In this document: positions 9,081-18,332 of the stretch, piece by piece
Position numbering within the stretch: position 1 is the first letter of the stretch
How the letters are laid out: every line of letters begins with the position of its first letter
From: Paenibacillus oralis
GTDB lineage: Bacteria; Bacillota; Bacilli; Paenibacillales; Paenibacillaceae
Assembly (NCBI RefSeq): GCF_003863965.1
Contig: NZ_RRCN01000001.1
Location: forward strand, 310,001-374,000
Length of the DNA stretch: 64,000 nt
Direction: 5' to 3'
Translations under genes and position numbers: made by a program
Notes under the pieces: generated by a model
What the model saw: the letters and a program-made list of their open reading frames with translations, nothing else
Told to the model about the DNA's origin: nothing
Database searches by the model: none

Positions 9081-9575
9081 CTATGCCGCTATGATCCAGA
9101 TAATAAACGCGACGATCATGACCAGCTGCAAAATCACCTTGACGACGATGCTGCTGAACAGGCCAACGACCGAGCCGATCCCGACTTTAAACGCCTTGGA
9201 AAGCGACTCGCCCCTGATGAGCTCCCCGAGCATCGCCCCGATCAGCGGCCCGATCACAAGGCCAAACGCCGGAATGACAAACGGTCCGATGATGATGCCG
9301 ATCGTGCTGAGCCAGACGGACAGCTTGCTGCCGCCGAATTTTTTCACGCCCCAGGCCCCGACCGCATAGTCCGCGACCAGCAGCACAACGACGATCAACG
9401 TCTGCACGATCCAGAAAAACGGCCCAAACGGCTCGAAGGAGAAAAACCAGCCGTACACAAAAAAGGCAAAGTAGATGGCGATTACGCCGGGAAGCACGGG
9501 ATATACCGCCCCCGCCATACCGATAGCAAACAGCAATATCACCAAAATCCATCCGAGCACGGTCATGGTCATCAC
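9081..9575 (-). CDS. DUF456 membrane protein
   Basis: A 164-residue, almost wholly hydrophobic protein with four to five TM helices. The Gly-rich stretches PVLPGVIAIYF and IIIGPFVIPAFGLVIGPLIGAMLGE, plus the ELIRG loop, identify DUF456. The internal repeat of glycine zipper-like helices is a family trait; function is unknown. It ends beside the flippase gene and begins 8 bp after the HAD phosphatase stop, so the two are probably co-transcribed. Confidence 0.82.
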   Translation of the reverse strand: MMTMTVLGWILVILLFAIGMAGAVYPVLPGVIAIYFAFFVYGWFFSFEPFGPFFWIVQTLIVVVLLVADYAVGAWGVKKFGGSKLSVWLSTIGIIIGPFVIPAFGLVIGPLIGAMLGELIRGESLSKAFKVGIGSVVGLFSSIVVKVILQLVMIVAFIIWIIAA

Positions 9576-9582
9576 GACAACT

Positions 9583-10326
9583 TCACCCTCCCGTTAAAAT
9601 AAAATCGCGGATAATCAGCGCGATGCCGTCCTCGTTGTTGGTGGCCGTCACCACGTCCGCCTTGGCCTTCACGGCTTCCTGGGCGTTGCCCATGGCGACG
9701 CCGAGCCCGGCCGCTTCGATCGCGGCGAGGTCGTTCAGACTGTCCCCAACCGCCACGGCTTCGGACAGATCGAGTCCAAACCAATCGCATACAGTGCGAA
9801 TGCCGCTCGCTTTGCTGATCCCCGCGGGATTGATCTCCAAATTGTACGGCGACGAATTGGTGACTTCCAGACCGCCCAGCTCCTGAAGCCGCCGTTTGAT
9901 ATCCTGCCGCACCTCATCGTCCTTGGTAAAATAACCGAATTTCATCCACTGGTTGCGCTCCAGCACTTCAGGGATCCAATTCGTTTCATTGTAGCTGCCT
10001 TCCACCGAGTAGGCCCAAAACCATACCTTTTTTTCCTGGGCAATGGCGTGCATCCCGGCAACAAGCGACCGGTCAAGCAATACCCGGCTGTGCAGCTCTT
10101 TCGGCGTTCTCCATATTTCGCTCCCGTTCACGGTGATCATCGGCGTGCCCAGATCAAGCTGCTCCCCGTACGCGATCGCCTCGTGATATCCCCGCCCCGT
10201 CGACAGGCAGACATGTACCCCGGCGGCTGCCGCCTTGCGAATCCATTTTTCCGTTTCCGGCGTAATTTGCTGCTCATCGTTCAACAACGTTCCGTCCATA
10301 TCGAGCGCCAACAATTTGTACTTCAA
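9583..10326 (-). CDS. Cof-type HAD-superfamily phosphatase
   Basis: The 247-residue protein has all HAD motifs: LALDMDGTLL (nucleophile Asp), the CLSTGRGYH cap-loop Thr motif, a conserved Lys in SKASGIR, and VGDSLNDLAAIE. The C2-type cap between motifs II and III and the length match the Cof/YitU/YkrA group of sugar-phosphate or flavin-phosphate phosphatases. Substrate is unknown. An AGGAG precedes ATG 10326, and DUF456 follows closely on the same strand. Confidence 0.88.
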   Translation of the reverse strand: MKYKLLALDMDGTLLNDEQQITPETEKWIRKAAAAGVHVCLSTGRGYHEAIAYGEQLDLGTPMITVNGSEIWRTPKELHSRVLLDRSLVAGMHAIAQEKKVWFWAYSVEGSYNETNWIPEVLERNQWMKFGYFTKDDEVRQDIKRRLQELGGLEVTNSSPYNLEINPAGISKASGIRTVCDWFGLDLSEAVAVGDSLNDLAAIEAAGLGVAMGNAQEAVKAKADVVTATNNEDGIALIIRDFILTGG

Positions 10327-10487
10327 AAAAAAGCTCCTCCCATCTTCGGGTCATCCTATAGTAGCACACCGCCATTTTACCATAATCCCGTAATCCCAAC
10401 AAAGCTTCGGCAAAAGCAGGCAGGCTGACCGGAGACTCGCCGGTCGCAGCTTGCGAGCCGTTATTGCATCATATCCAGCCATTAAAG

Positions 10488-10735
10488 TCAAAGAGTCTTG
10501 AGAGACCTGCGCTCCTTCCGGCATTTCAATCGTTCGCTCTTCCGTTCCCTGATAATCGGCCAGGCATTGCCCCCTGCATCCACCGGCGCGCCTTCCAGCA
10601 CGAGCGCGCGGGAACCTTTCAGTATTTTGGCCAGCATCGTTCTTCCCGCGCGCCCGGCGATGCTGTCGGCGGCATGAAGCATGTAGCGGACTTCCTCTTC
10701 CGTCAACACGAGTTTATCGGATGTTTTTGAAATTT
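10488..10735 (-). pseudogene. Possible RQC-minor-like fragment or small gene
   Basis: A reverse-strand frame from about 10735 (just after TAG) to the stop at 10488 encodes LTEEEVRYMLHAADSIAG followed by RAGRTMLAKILKGSRA. The pattern of a winged-helix segment ending in GRTxLAKxLKGSR resembles the RQC domain tail of RecQ-type helicases and the RQC-minor family. No ribosome site is seen and the N-terminal part of such a protein is absent, so a decayed remnant is the likeliest reading. A short real gene starting at GTG 10709 is possible. Confidence 0.4.
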
Positions 10736-10749
10736 TTCTCTAATTCAAT

Positions 10750-11553
10750 TAAATTCAGATGTTGTAGAAATCCTTTCGCAAAGCAAAAATCAGCTTGAGG
10801 ATAGAAAAGTAGGGCGGGCGTCAGATCAACACTCGTTGTCCGGAGACTTTGCACGATTATCCCGTTTGATCGGGTAGCAGAGAAACAGATAAGCTCGGGA
10901 GAAGAAAATATTTGGCGGAGAAGAAAATGGGTTCGAGATAATTCAGACGGGCTTAGGAGAAGGAATCAGGTTTAGGAGAGGTGAAACAGACTGGACAAGA
11001 GAACAAGACAGGAGATCAAGGACAAGACGCGAGGGAAACGAAAAGACCTTGATTTTGCTGTAGCCTCTCGCTGTTATAACGGCTGCTGAATGGTTGAAGT
11101 TCTGTTCCCGCATTGACTTCCATATCCGCTCCCTCCCCCGAATTAAGAATTTACGCACATACGTTCACTTTAATTTATTATACCGAGCATACGTTCTCTG
11201 AACAAGCCGAAAATCTCACCTGACCGCCTCATTTTTCCCCATCTCTTTTGTTTTTTCTTCTCACTTTTTCTGGACCTTGCTCTAGCCCTCCCCCCCTGCT
11301 CCATGAACGAAAGGGATAATCATGCAAAGGCAGCCAGCAGGCAGGAACACCAAGACACGAACCCTTTAGACAGCCCCCTCACCTGGTGTCGGCTGGTTGC
11401 CTTACAACAGTTGCTCGACTTGATCAACGTAGTAGTCCAAAAAGCCGGGAAAACACTGTCCGCCTCTGGTTCAGCTTCAACTCCGGCAATGGGTTGCTGC
11501 TTTACCCAGCTACCTCAAGGCTTGCCTGCCGATTTTTTGCTGCGAAAGTTGAT
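10750..11553. other. Gene-free spacer
   Basis: I see no credible gene, RNA or repeat here. Short reading frames lack ribosome sites and recognisable protein pattern. A frame encoding FPGFLDYYVDQVEQLL near 11400-11470 (reverse strand) looks protein-like but is stopped upstream and cannot be assigned. Confidence 0.4.
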
Positions 11554-14500
11554 TTATATAGTATAAACTATATCATTACTCGCAAATACCCAAAAAAAGA
11601 GCTCCCAAGCGGAAGAAACCTTCTCCGCCATTTGCCATTTTTGCCGGTCCAGTCCCGGATTCGGCTCTTTCAAGTGCAAAGAGCCGCCGTCCGCCGAGGC
11701 TTCAAGCGCTTGCTGAGTATGAAGCGACAGAATGGCTACTGTGCCGTCGCCGTTATCGCGAAGCAGCCAACGCTGATTGTCGTAGCCGAGATAATCGTAC
11801 AACTGGAGTTTGTTTTGGCCGGTATCAAGGTCCAACGCTTTGTCTCCCGCGATGGTGCGGATCGAATAGGAGCCTAACTCGTCTCCGGTCGGCACCAAAA
11901 CCCAAGCCTGGCGGGAAACTTCCCCGTCACCGCCTTGGAGCAGTGTAACCAGCTCGCCGTTTTCCGCTTTCGCGGCGTACAGCGACGCATTCGTGCCGGC
12001 GTTAACGAAGCTTGTCTTCCGCAGCTTGGGCTGCTCCACCCGGCCGGCGGTGACGTTTTGGTAATACGCCGCTCCGCCAAAAACGTGAACACCGAAATGC
12101 CCTTCCGCAAACGTTCCGTCATTAAGGTCGATGATTTGGGCACCGTCCACGGAAATCCGGATACGCGGCCCGTCCGCTTCAATGACGATGGCGTACTTTT
12201 TGCCGGTTTGGATGAAGGCTGGCACTTTCGCCAGCACCTGGCGTTCGGCAAACGCGCCGCCGATTTTGTAAAATAAGCGGAAGGCTTTCATATTCGGATC
12301 AATATTAAAATAGTACCCGCTACGCCCGTCCCGGCTGGCCCGGAACAGGATAGAGCCCGCCCCGCCCGCTTCGGCCAGCGTCATTTCGGCCTCATACACA
12401 AAATCACCGGCCGTCTCCTCCGCCACGTACAGAGCGTCGCTCCCGTAACTGCCGCGAATGCCCTGCTCCGTCGCCACCCAGGCGGAGGCGGACAAATCGG
12501 GAGCCCAGCCGCTCAGATTCGTGTGAAATTCCCCGGCGAACACCTTTACCGGAACGCTGGCCGATGCTTTTCCGTTCGAGGTGGAGGCGGTGATCACCGC
12601 CTCTCCAGGGCCAACCGCTTGAATCACCGCCTGCTGCTTATCGGATGAGGCGATGTCCACGACTTCCGGATCGCTCGACTCCCAGCGGATTGGCTGATTG
12701 GGGTTGACGTCCGTACCGCCGCTGCGCCCGCCTTGCACGCCGCCGCTCACCGCCGCGTACAAGGTCCGGGTGTCCCCCAGCCCCATTTCGCGCGGACTTG
12801 TATCCATGACGATGGAGGTTTGGCTTCCCGCCGCCTCGTTCCATATATTTTTGAGCGCATGTACTTTCATGAAAACTACGTTCACTTCTCCGCCAGCGGC
12901 GAAGAAGCTCATTTCCCGGTGTGCGGGATCGGGAAAAATCACCTCCGAAAACACCGTCCGGCCATCCCCTCCGAATACTTCCAGCGAGGAATCGTCCACG
13001 AAAATACGCAGCTTCACACGGCGGTTGTCCGGTGGAAGCGGCGCTTGATGAAGCGTAGTGAACCGGTCGGAGAAGCCGGTATCGCCGGAAAGGGCGCGAT
13101 CCACATACATCTCGTTCTCCGCCGTTTTGTAGCCGACGACCGTCCGCTTGCCCGCTCCCTCACGGAGACGGAAACCGAATTCGCTCACACGGCTGTCCTG
13201 CGGAATTTCAATTTCGGCTTCAATTTCATAGGCGCCGGAGGACACGCCTTTCAGCAGATTCGCCCTATCCGGTTGAACTCGGCGGTCCGACGCCGCAAAC
13301 AGCAGCTGGCCGCGCAGCGATTCCAGCTCGCGGATCGGCACCTGCGTCAGGCGGATTCCCTCTTCCGTCTTCTGCAGCATTAACTCGCGCGGAAGGCTTA
13401 GAACCCCCTTCCACCCCTCGGTCGGAAAAGCAAACGGGTAATCCCAGTTCGTCATCCAGGCCAGCATCACCCTGCGTCCGTCCGGCATATCGGCAAAAGA
13501 CATGGAGGCGTAGAACTCTTTTCCGTAATCGGTTGTCAGCACCTTGCCGGCAGGGTTGTCGTTAACGAACTTGCCTTCCGGAGTAAGCTCCCCGACAAAA
13601 TACTCCGCCGCCGAACCCTGGGTATTCGGATGGGCGCCCGTACTGATCATGAGCACCCATTTCTTCTCGCCCGTGCCGTCCACGGCCAGTTGGAACAAAT
13701 CGGGGCACTCCCACACGCCGCCGCGGACATAAGCCCCGTATCCGAAATTGTCGGTAAGCGTCCAGTCGATCAGGTTGGTCGAAGTGAAAAAGCGGATATG
13801 ATCGCCGCCGGACACAACCATAACCCAGCGGTTATGCTCTTCGTCCCGCACGACCTTGGGATCGCGAAAATCCCAGCCTCCCGGATCGTCCCCCTGCTTG
13901 CCCGGATTTTCGATCACGATCGGGCGCTCTGCGGCGTATTCCCAGGTGCGGCCGCGATCCTTGCTGTACGCCAGCCCAATGCGCTGGTTGCCGTTTGGGC
14001 TGTCCGGATTATAGGAAGTATAATAAGCGATTAGGCCTTTTCCCCCGGAATCCGTGAACAAGCCGGAGGCATTATGAAGATCGGCGACGGCCGAACCCGA
14101 CCAGACATGTCCCAAATCGTTCCAGGGCAAGGCGATGGGCAACCGCTTCCAATGAACTAGATCGGTGCTGACCGCATGGGCCCAAGTTCCGCCGTCCTGA
14201 TGAAACAGATGGTATTCCCCTTCATAAAAGACCAGCCCGTTCGGATCGCTCGCCGAACCGCGGGCCGGTGAATAATGGTAGTCTGGGCGGTATTTTTCCA
14301 TGTAATAATCGGCTGACGCGGTCAAGTAAACGTCCTGAAAATACGCCGCTCCCGCAGATACCGCAAATCCCGCGTGACCGTCCGCGTAGCTACCTTCGAC
14401 GGCATCGACGGCCGGTTCGGCGTATCCGTCCACATATACCTGAATCCGGCTCCCGAGCCCATGGATTTCCAGATGGTGTCTCGTGGTGAAAGTCGATGGG

Positions 14501-15435
14501 TAGGAACGTTTCGAGGTCGCGATAACATGGCCACCTGCTTTTCTCAGCTCCGCCCAAACCTGGCCGCCGTCTTTTCGCAAAGCCGCCTCGTAGCCTTCCG
14601 TCCCCTGCTTGTTCGCTCTGAACCGCAATCCGGCATCCCCCTGATCGGCGGCAAAAGACACGTTTCCTTCCAACACGAAATCCCGCTCATAACCCTGATA
14701 AATCCGCAGCGCCCGCCGGGAACCGTCCGCCGTTCCCAGTTCCCCTCGCAGGTCCGGCTGCCAGGCTCCCGAGCTCGCGATCGCCGCGCCTAAATTGCTT
14801 TTCAGTTCGCTGACCTTCACGTTCTGAAACAGCGCGGAGCCGTCCCAAACGTTCAGGCCCAAATACCCGGAAGCATAAGCCTCATCATGCACGTCGATCA
14901 GCGGTTGGTAGCGGTCCCCCCAATACACCTGAAGCCGGCTTCCTTCGGCTTTGACTTTCAGATGATAGATTTCCCCTTCGGCCAAATCGACCCGCCGTTC
15001 TTCCCGCAGCTTGCCTTCTCCGCTCGCGTCCCTGAGCCGGATCAGCCCCGCGTTCGGCACAAGCTGAAGCATATAGGAAGACCACCCGTCCTCATTGGAG
15101 CGGAAAACCAACGTGGCATCTGCCTGCCTCTTCATCACCATGACGTCGGCTTCATAGATAAAATCAGCCGCCCGGGTTTCCGTGAGGGCCATGACGTTTT
15201 CCCTCGGCTCCGAGACGAGCAGAAGCCCCTGTTCCGCCGTCTCCATCCGGCCTTTTCCTTCGATTCGCCAGCCGGTCAAATTCGTCTCAAAGTTGATTGC
15301 GCTTTCAAAAATGGCGTTAGCCCCCTTTCCCGTTTCTGCCTCCGTGCCCGCCGCGTGGACCATCCCCGCCCCGATCCCGGCAAAAATAAGCGCAGAGGAC
15401 AAAAGGATGGATAATACGGATTTGCGTTTGCCCAT
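11554..15435 (-). CDS. Secreted multidomain GH32 fructan hydrolase (levanase/inulinase-type)
   Basis: A 1293-residue exported enzyme. Residues 1-29 form a signal peptide (MGKRKS, hydrophobic core, VHA-A). Two LamG/DUF1080-like beta-sandwich modules (about 45-350) precede the GH32 catalytic region, where D397 (SDPNG, nucleophile), D525 (FRDPK) and E576 (WECPDLF, acid/base) are the expected triad; its beta-sandwich domain follows. Then come a Big2-like Ig module (about 870-960), another LamG-like module (about 965-1135) and a ricin-type beta-trefoil. Such carbohydrate-binding extras suggest attack on polymeric fructan at or outside the cell. The reading frame is open further upstream, but ATG 15435 has an AGAGGGTG ribosome site and starts the signal peptide. 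Last gene of the fructan operon; about 20 unusual residues (ending NDIVYTI) follow the trefoil. Confidence 0.9.
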   Translation of the reverse strand: MGKRKSVLSILLSSALIFAGIGAGMVHAAGTEAETGKGANAIFESAINFETNLTGWRIEGKGRMETAEQGLLLVSEPRENVMALTETRAADFIYEADVMVMKRQADATLVFRSNEDGWSSYMLQLVPNAGLIRLRDASGEGKLREERRVDLAEGEIYHLKVKAEGSRLQVYWGDRYQPLIDVHDEAYASGYLGLNVWDGSALFQNVKVSELKSNLGAAIASSGAWQPDLRGELGTADGSRRALRIYQGYERDFVLEGNVSFAADQGDAGLRFRANKQGTEGYEAALRKDGGQVWAELRKAGGHVIATSKRSYPSTFTTRHHLEIHGLGSRIQVYVDGYAEPAVDAVEGSYADGHAGFAVSAGAAYFQDVYLTASADYYMEKYRPDYHYSPARGSASDPNGLVFYEGEYHLFHQDGGTWAHAVSTDLVHWKRLPIALPWNDLGHVWSGSAVADLHNASGLFTDSGGKGLIAYYTSYNPDSPNGNQRIGLAYSKDRGRTWEYAAERPIVIENPGKQGDDPGGWDFRDPKVVRDEEHNRWVMVVSGGDHIRFFTSTNLIDWTLTDNFGYGAYVRGGVWECPDLFQLAVDGTGEKKWVLMISTGAHPNTQGSAAEYFVGELTPEGKFVNDNPAGKVLTTDYGKEFYASMSFADMPDGRRVMLAWMTNWDYPFAFPTEGWKGVLSLPRELMLQKTEEGIRLTQVPIRELESLRGQLLFAASDRRVQPDRANLLKGVSSGAYEIEAEIEIPQDSRVSEFGFRLREGAGKRTVVGYKTAENEMYVDRALSGDTGFSDRFTTLHQAPLPPDNRRVKLRIFVDDSSLEVFGGDGRTVFSEVIFPDPAHREMSFFAAGGEVNVVFMKVHALKNIWNEAAGSQTSIVMDTSPREMGLGDTRTLYAAVSGGVQGGRSGGTDVNPNQPIRWESSDPEVVDIASSDKQQAVIQAVGPGEAVITASTSNGKASASVPVKVFAGEFHTNLSGWAPDLSASAWVATEQGIRGSYGSDALYVAEETAGDFVYEAEMTLAEAGGAGSILFRASRDGRSGYYFNIDPNMKAFRLFYKIGGAFAERQVLAKVPAFIQTGKKYAIVIEADGPRIRISVDGAQIIDLNDGTFAEGHFGVHVFGGAAYYQNVTAGRVEQPKLRKTSFVNAGTNASLYAAKAENGELVTLLQGGDGEVSRQAWVLVPTGDELGSYSIRTIAGDKALDLDTGQNKLQLYDYLGYDNQRWLLRDNGDGTVAILSLHTQQALEASADGGSLHLKEPNPGLDRQKWQMAEKVSSAWELFFWVFASNDIVYTI

Positions 15436-15554
15436 GATACACCCTCTTTTCCTAGTGAGAGATACAAACAACTTCGGCTTCCGGTACAGGAGGCCATGGA
15501 TCACGGCCACGCCTCCCTCCGGCACGCCCTCTTCGCCGCTTTCTTCGCTTTCGC

Positions 15555-16445
15555 TTAAGAAGAAGGCAGCCGCCCGGTTAACGCCTTCAGCCCCAATGCC
15601 AAAGCGCCGCAAAGCCCCGTTTGCTGCCCAAGGCCGGGAGGCACGATATACTCCTCCATGCGCTCCAAAATCTCGCCGGCGTTTACGTACCCGTTCAGGT
15701 TCCGGCGCACCGCCTCCCGGATCAACGGGAACAGCTGGGGCTGCTGCATAACCCCGCCTCCCAGGATGACCTTTTCCGGCGAGGTCAGAAGCACCGCCCC
15801 CGTAATCGACTGGGCAAGATAAAACGCCTCGATCTCCCAAGCGGGATGATCCGCCGGCAGCTCATGCCCTTTGGCTTTCCAGCGGGCTTCAATCGCCGGT
15901 CCCGACGCCATGCCTTCCAGGCAATCGCCGTGATACGGGCAACGGCCCGCAAAATCATCGTCCGGGTGCCGCCTTACCGGCACATGGCCGCCCTCCGGGT
16001 GAACCAGTCCATGCACCAGCCGGCCTTCCAAATAAACGCCGATCCCGACGCCGGTTCCCACCGTATAATACAGGCAGCTGTTTAGGCCTTGCGCGGCCCC
16101 CCATACCGCTTCCCCCAGCGCCGCCGCGTTCACGTCGGTATCCCAGCCCAGAGGAACCGGGAATTCGCGGTGCAGCGTGCCAAGAAAATCGAACCGGCTC
16201 CAGCCGGGTTTAGGCGTTGTGGTTACATAGCCGTAAGTTGGGCTATCTTGTCGAAGGTCAATGGGGCCAAATGATCCGACCCCGATCGCCTCCACCTGTT
16301 TGTCCTTTAAATAAGCAATCGCTTTGCCGAGCGTGATTTCCGGGCTTTCCGTGGGAAAGCTGATGTTATCCTCAATCACGCCATGCTCATCGCCGATGCC
16401 GCAGACAAATTTCGTCCCGCCGGCCTCAATCGCTCCTATGCGCAT
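15555..16445 (-). CDS. ROK-family fructokinase
   Basis: A 296-residue sugar kinase that would phosphorylate fructose released by the GH32 enzymes to fructose-6-phosphate. It shows the N-terminal phosphate loop GAIEAGGTKFVCG, the ATP-site VGTGVGIG, and the ROK zinc site (H, then GRCPYHGDCLEG with its three Cys/His ligands). The GAIEAGGTKFVC start is typical of Bacillus ScrK/GmuE-type fructokinases. The frame extends to 16511, but ATG 16445 sits 8 nt after AAGGAG and is preferred. It lies between the two GH32 genes. Confidence 0.9.
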   Translation of the reverse strand: MRIGAIEAGGTKFVCGIGDEHGVIEDNISFPTESPEITLGKAIAYLKDKQVEAIGVGSFGPIDLRQDSPTYGYVTTTPKPGWSRFDFLGTLHREFPVPLGWDTDVNAAALGEAVWGAAQGLNSCLYYTVGTGVGIGVYLEGRLVHGLVHPEGGHVPVRRHPDDDFAGRCPYHGDCLEGMASGPAIEARWKAKGHELPADHPAWEIEAFYLAQSITGAVLLTSPEKVILGGGVMQQPQLFPLIREAVRRNLNGYVNAGEILERMEEYIVPPGLGQQTGLCGALALGLKALTGRLPSS

Positions 16446-16510
16446 GTTGATGATCTCCTTTTCGATACAGTCCAGAGCGGTCCCGCGTCTTGTATGTTTC
16501 ATCGGCCGCA

Positions 16511-16800
16511 TTCAGCCGGCCGCATTCATCGGCCGCTGGGCCGATCCTAACGGACACCAGCACCGTTATTTCGCCAAAAACAACAGTTTGCATTGCGTAA
16601 CGGACACCACGGACTTTATTTGGCATTACAGCGTGCGTTTCCGGTCATTTTCGGGCAAATAAGAGCGCTACGGTCCGTTAGAGCTTGAAACGCCGTCTTT
16701 TCGAGCAAATAAGGTCGCTCAGGTCCGTTAGCCGCCCAGGCCGGCGCACCCACCGTTGCCTCCGGTCACAACGTCCCAGACATCGTTGCCTCCGCCTAAA
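16511..16800. repeat. Spacer with TAACGGACACC-family inverted repeats
   Basis: Forward copies of TAACGGACACC followed by a TTATTT (about 16549 and 16599) and reverse-complement copies (CAAATAAGNNCGC ... GTCCGTTA, about 16655-16680 and 16706-16731) alternate. The same element recurs at about 40.9-41.06 kb. No gene is seen. The spacer splits the fructan operon between the intracellular GH32 and the fructokinase. Confidence 0.6.
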
Positions 16801-18255
16801 TTACGGCGCCAGCTCATAAATCGACAGCGACTTCAGCACCAAGTCCGTTTCCGCCGCCAGAGATAGGCCGGTGGCCTTCGGCCCAGGAAAGATCAGGTCG
16901 GTAATGACGGCCTCCCCTTCGTTAGCAAACACTTCAACGGAGGAGCGGTCCACGAAAATACGCAGCTCGACCCTACCCTCTGCAGAGTGCAGCTTGGCCG
17001 CGTGTACGCCGCGGAATTGCTCGTGAAACTCGTGCTGTCCGGACTTCGTGCGGTCCACATAAACCTCTCCGGAAGCCGCGTTCACGCCGACAACCGTCTC
17101 CTGGTCGGCCCCCGTTCTGACCTTGAAGGCAAAGGACGCACCGGGTGCGGCTTCCGCAATCAGCTCACAGCTTTCCAGCCGCAAGGAACGCAGCGCCGCT
17201 TCAACTTCCTTAGCGGTGACATCCGCCAGAGTCAGCACCGGCCGGCGAACATGCGCCAGTTCCCGCACCGGCCTCTGCACCAGGACGACGGCGCCGTTCC
17301 TGGATTCAAGGGCAAGTTCCCGCGGCACCGTCATCGCCCCGCGAAACACTTCCGTCGGCGTAAGCTTCGCATACTTCCAGTTGCTCATCCAGCCGATCAC
17401 TAGCCGTCTCCCGTCCTCTGCCGGGATATCGGACCAACTGACTCCCGCGTAGTTGTCCCGGCCGTGGTCCACCCAGCGGACCTTCCGCGATTCTTCGTCG
17501 GGCGTAAACGTCACGCCGTCGAAATCCCCGGTAAAAAACTGCGTTCTCGACCCTTCCGCATAAGCGGGATGATCGCCTACGCTGACCAGCATCACCCATT
17601 TTTGCCGAGCGGCGTCACCATCGACCGCCAGCGGGAACAAATCAGGGCATTCCCAAACCGCCTCATGGAAACCGATTCCGCTGCCGAATTCGCTGCCGAA
17701 CGTCCAAGTTTTTAAATCGGGAGAATGATACAGGCATACCGTCTGTCCGCAGGCGACGATCATAATCCAGCGCCGGGTGGCTTCATGCCAGAACACCTTG
17801 GGATCGCGGAAATCAACGAAGTGATCGTGTCTCAGCACCGGATTTCCCGCGTATTTTGTCCAGGTTCTGCCTTTGTCCTTGCTGTAGGCGAGGCTTTGTG
17901 TCTGCACGGGAGGTTTGCCTTCCGTTTCGAGGTGATGGGTGAAAATCGCGACCAGTCCCGGCTCCTCCCCGAAAAAACCGGTCGTATTATGCCAATCCAC
18001 CACCGCGCTTCCCGAAAAAATCGTGCCGTTCTCGTCGGGGAAGAGCGCGATGTCAAGCTCCTCCCAGCGAACCAGGTCGGCGCTTACGGCATGGCCCCAA
18101 TGCATCGGCCCATGGGTCGTTCCGTGAGGATAATATTGATAGAATAGATGGTATTCTCCGGCAAAATAAACCATTCCGTTCGGATCGTTCATCCAATTCT
18201 TCTCCGGCGAGAAATGATACCTGCCTCTGTAGTTCTGCTTAGCGCTTGTCGTCAT
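16801..18255 (-). CDS. Intracellular GH32 fructosidase (sucrose/levan oligosaccharide hydrolase)
   Basis: A 484-residue GH32 enzyme without signal peptide. The catalytic set is D24 in WMNDPNG, D151 in FRDPK, and E202 in WECPDLF, and the C-terminal beta-sandwich ends with IFVDRSSVEVFANEG. It would hydrolyse imported fructo-oligosaccharides or sucrose; the lack of a neighbouring PTS, and the ABC transporter upstream, argue for unphosphorylated substrate. ATG 18255 has a GGAGAGACGC ribosome region. It lies directly after the binding-protein gene in the operon. Confidence 0.92.
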   Translation of the reverse strand: MTTSAKQNYRGRYHFSPEKNWMNDPNGMVYFAGEYHLFYQYYPHGTTHGPMHWGHAVSADLVRWEELDIALFPDENGTIFSGSAVVDWHNTTGFFGEEPGLVAIFTHHLETEGKPPVQTQSLAYSKDKGRTWTKYAGNPVLRHDHFVDFRDPKVFWHEATRRWIMIVACGQTVCLYHSPDLKTWTFGSEFGSGIGFHEAVWECPDLFPLAVDGDAARQKWVMLVSVGDHPAYAEGSRTQFFTGDFDGVTFTPDEESRKVRWVDHGRDNYAGVSWSDIPAEDGRRLVIGWMSNWKYAKLTPTEVFRGAMTVPRELALESRNGAVVLVQRPVRELAHVRRPVLTLADVTAKEVEAALRSLRLESCELIAEAAPGASFAFKVRTGADQETVVGVNAASGEVYVDRTKSGQHEFHEQFRGVHAAKLHSAEGRVELRIFVDRSSVEVFANEGEAVITDLIFPGPKATGLSLAAETDLVLKSLSIYELAP

Positions 18256-18332
18256 TCCAGCGTCTCTCCTTTTTGTTTCCGTAATAAAATCGTCTATCTC
18301 TATGGCTACCCGCCGTTTTCTATTCCCCGGGT

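Noticed and set aside
11386-11877. 163-codon plus-strand frame at the end of the GH32 gene
   Set aside because: Mostly antisense to the ricin-type domain; no recognisable protein.
15436-15840. N-terminal extension of the secreted GH32 open frame
   Set aside because: It overlaps the fructokinase 3' end, and a signal peptide with ribosome site starts at 15435.
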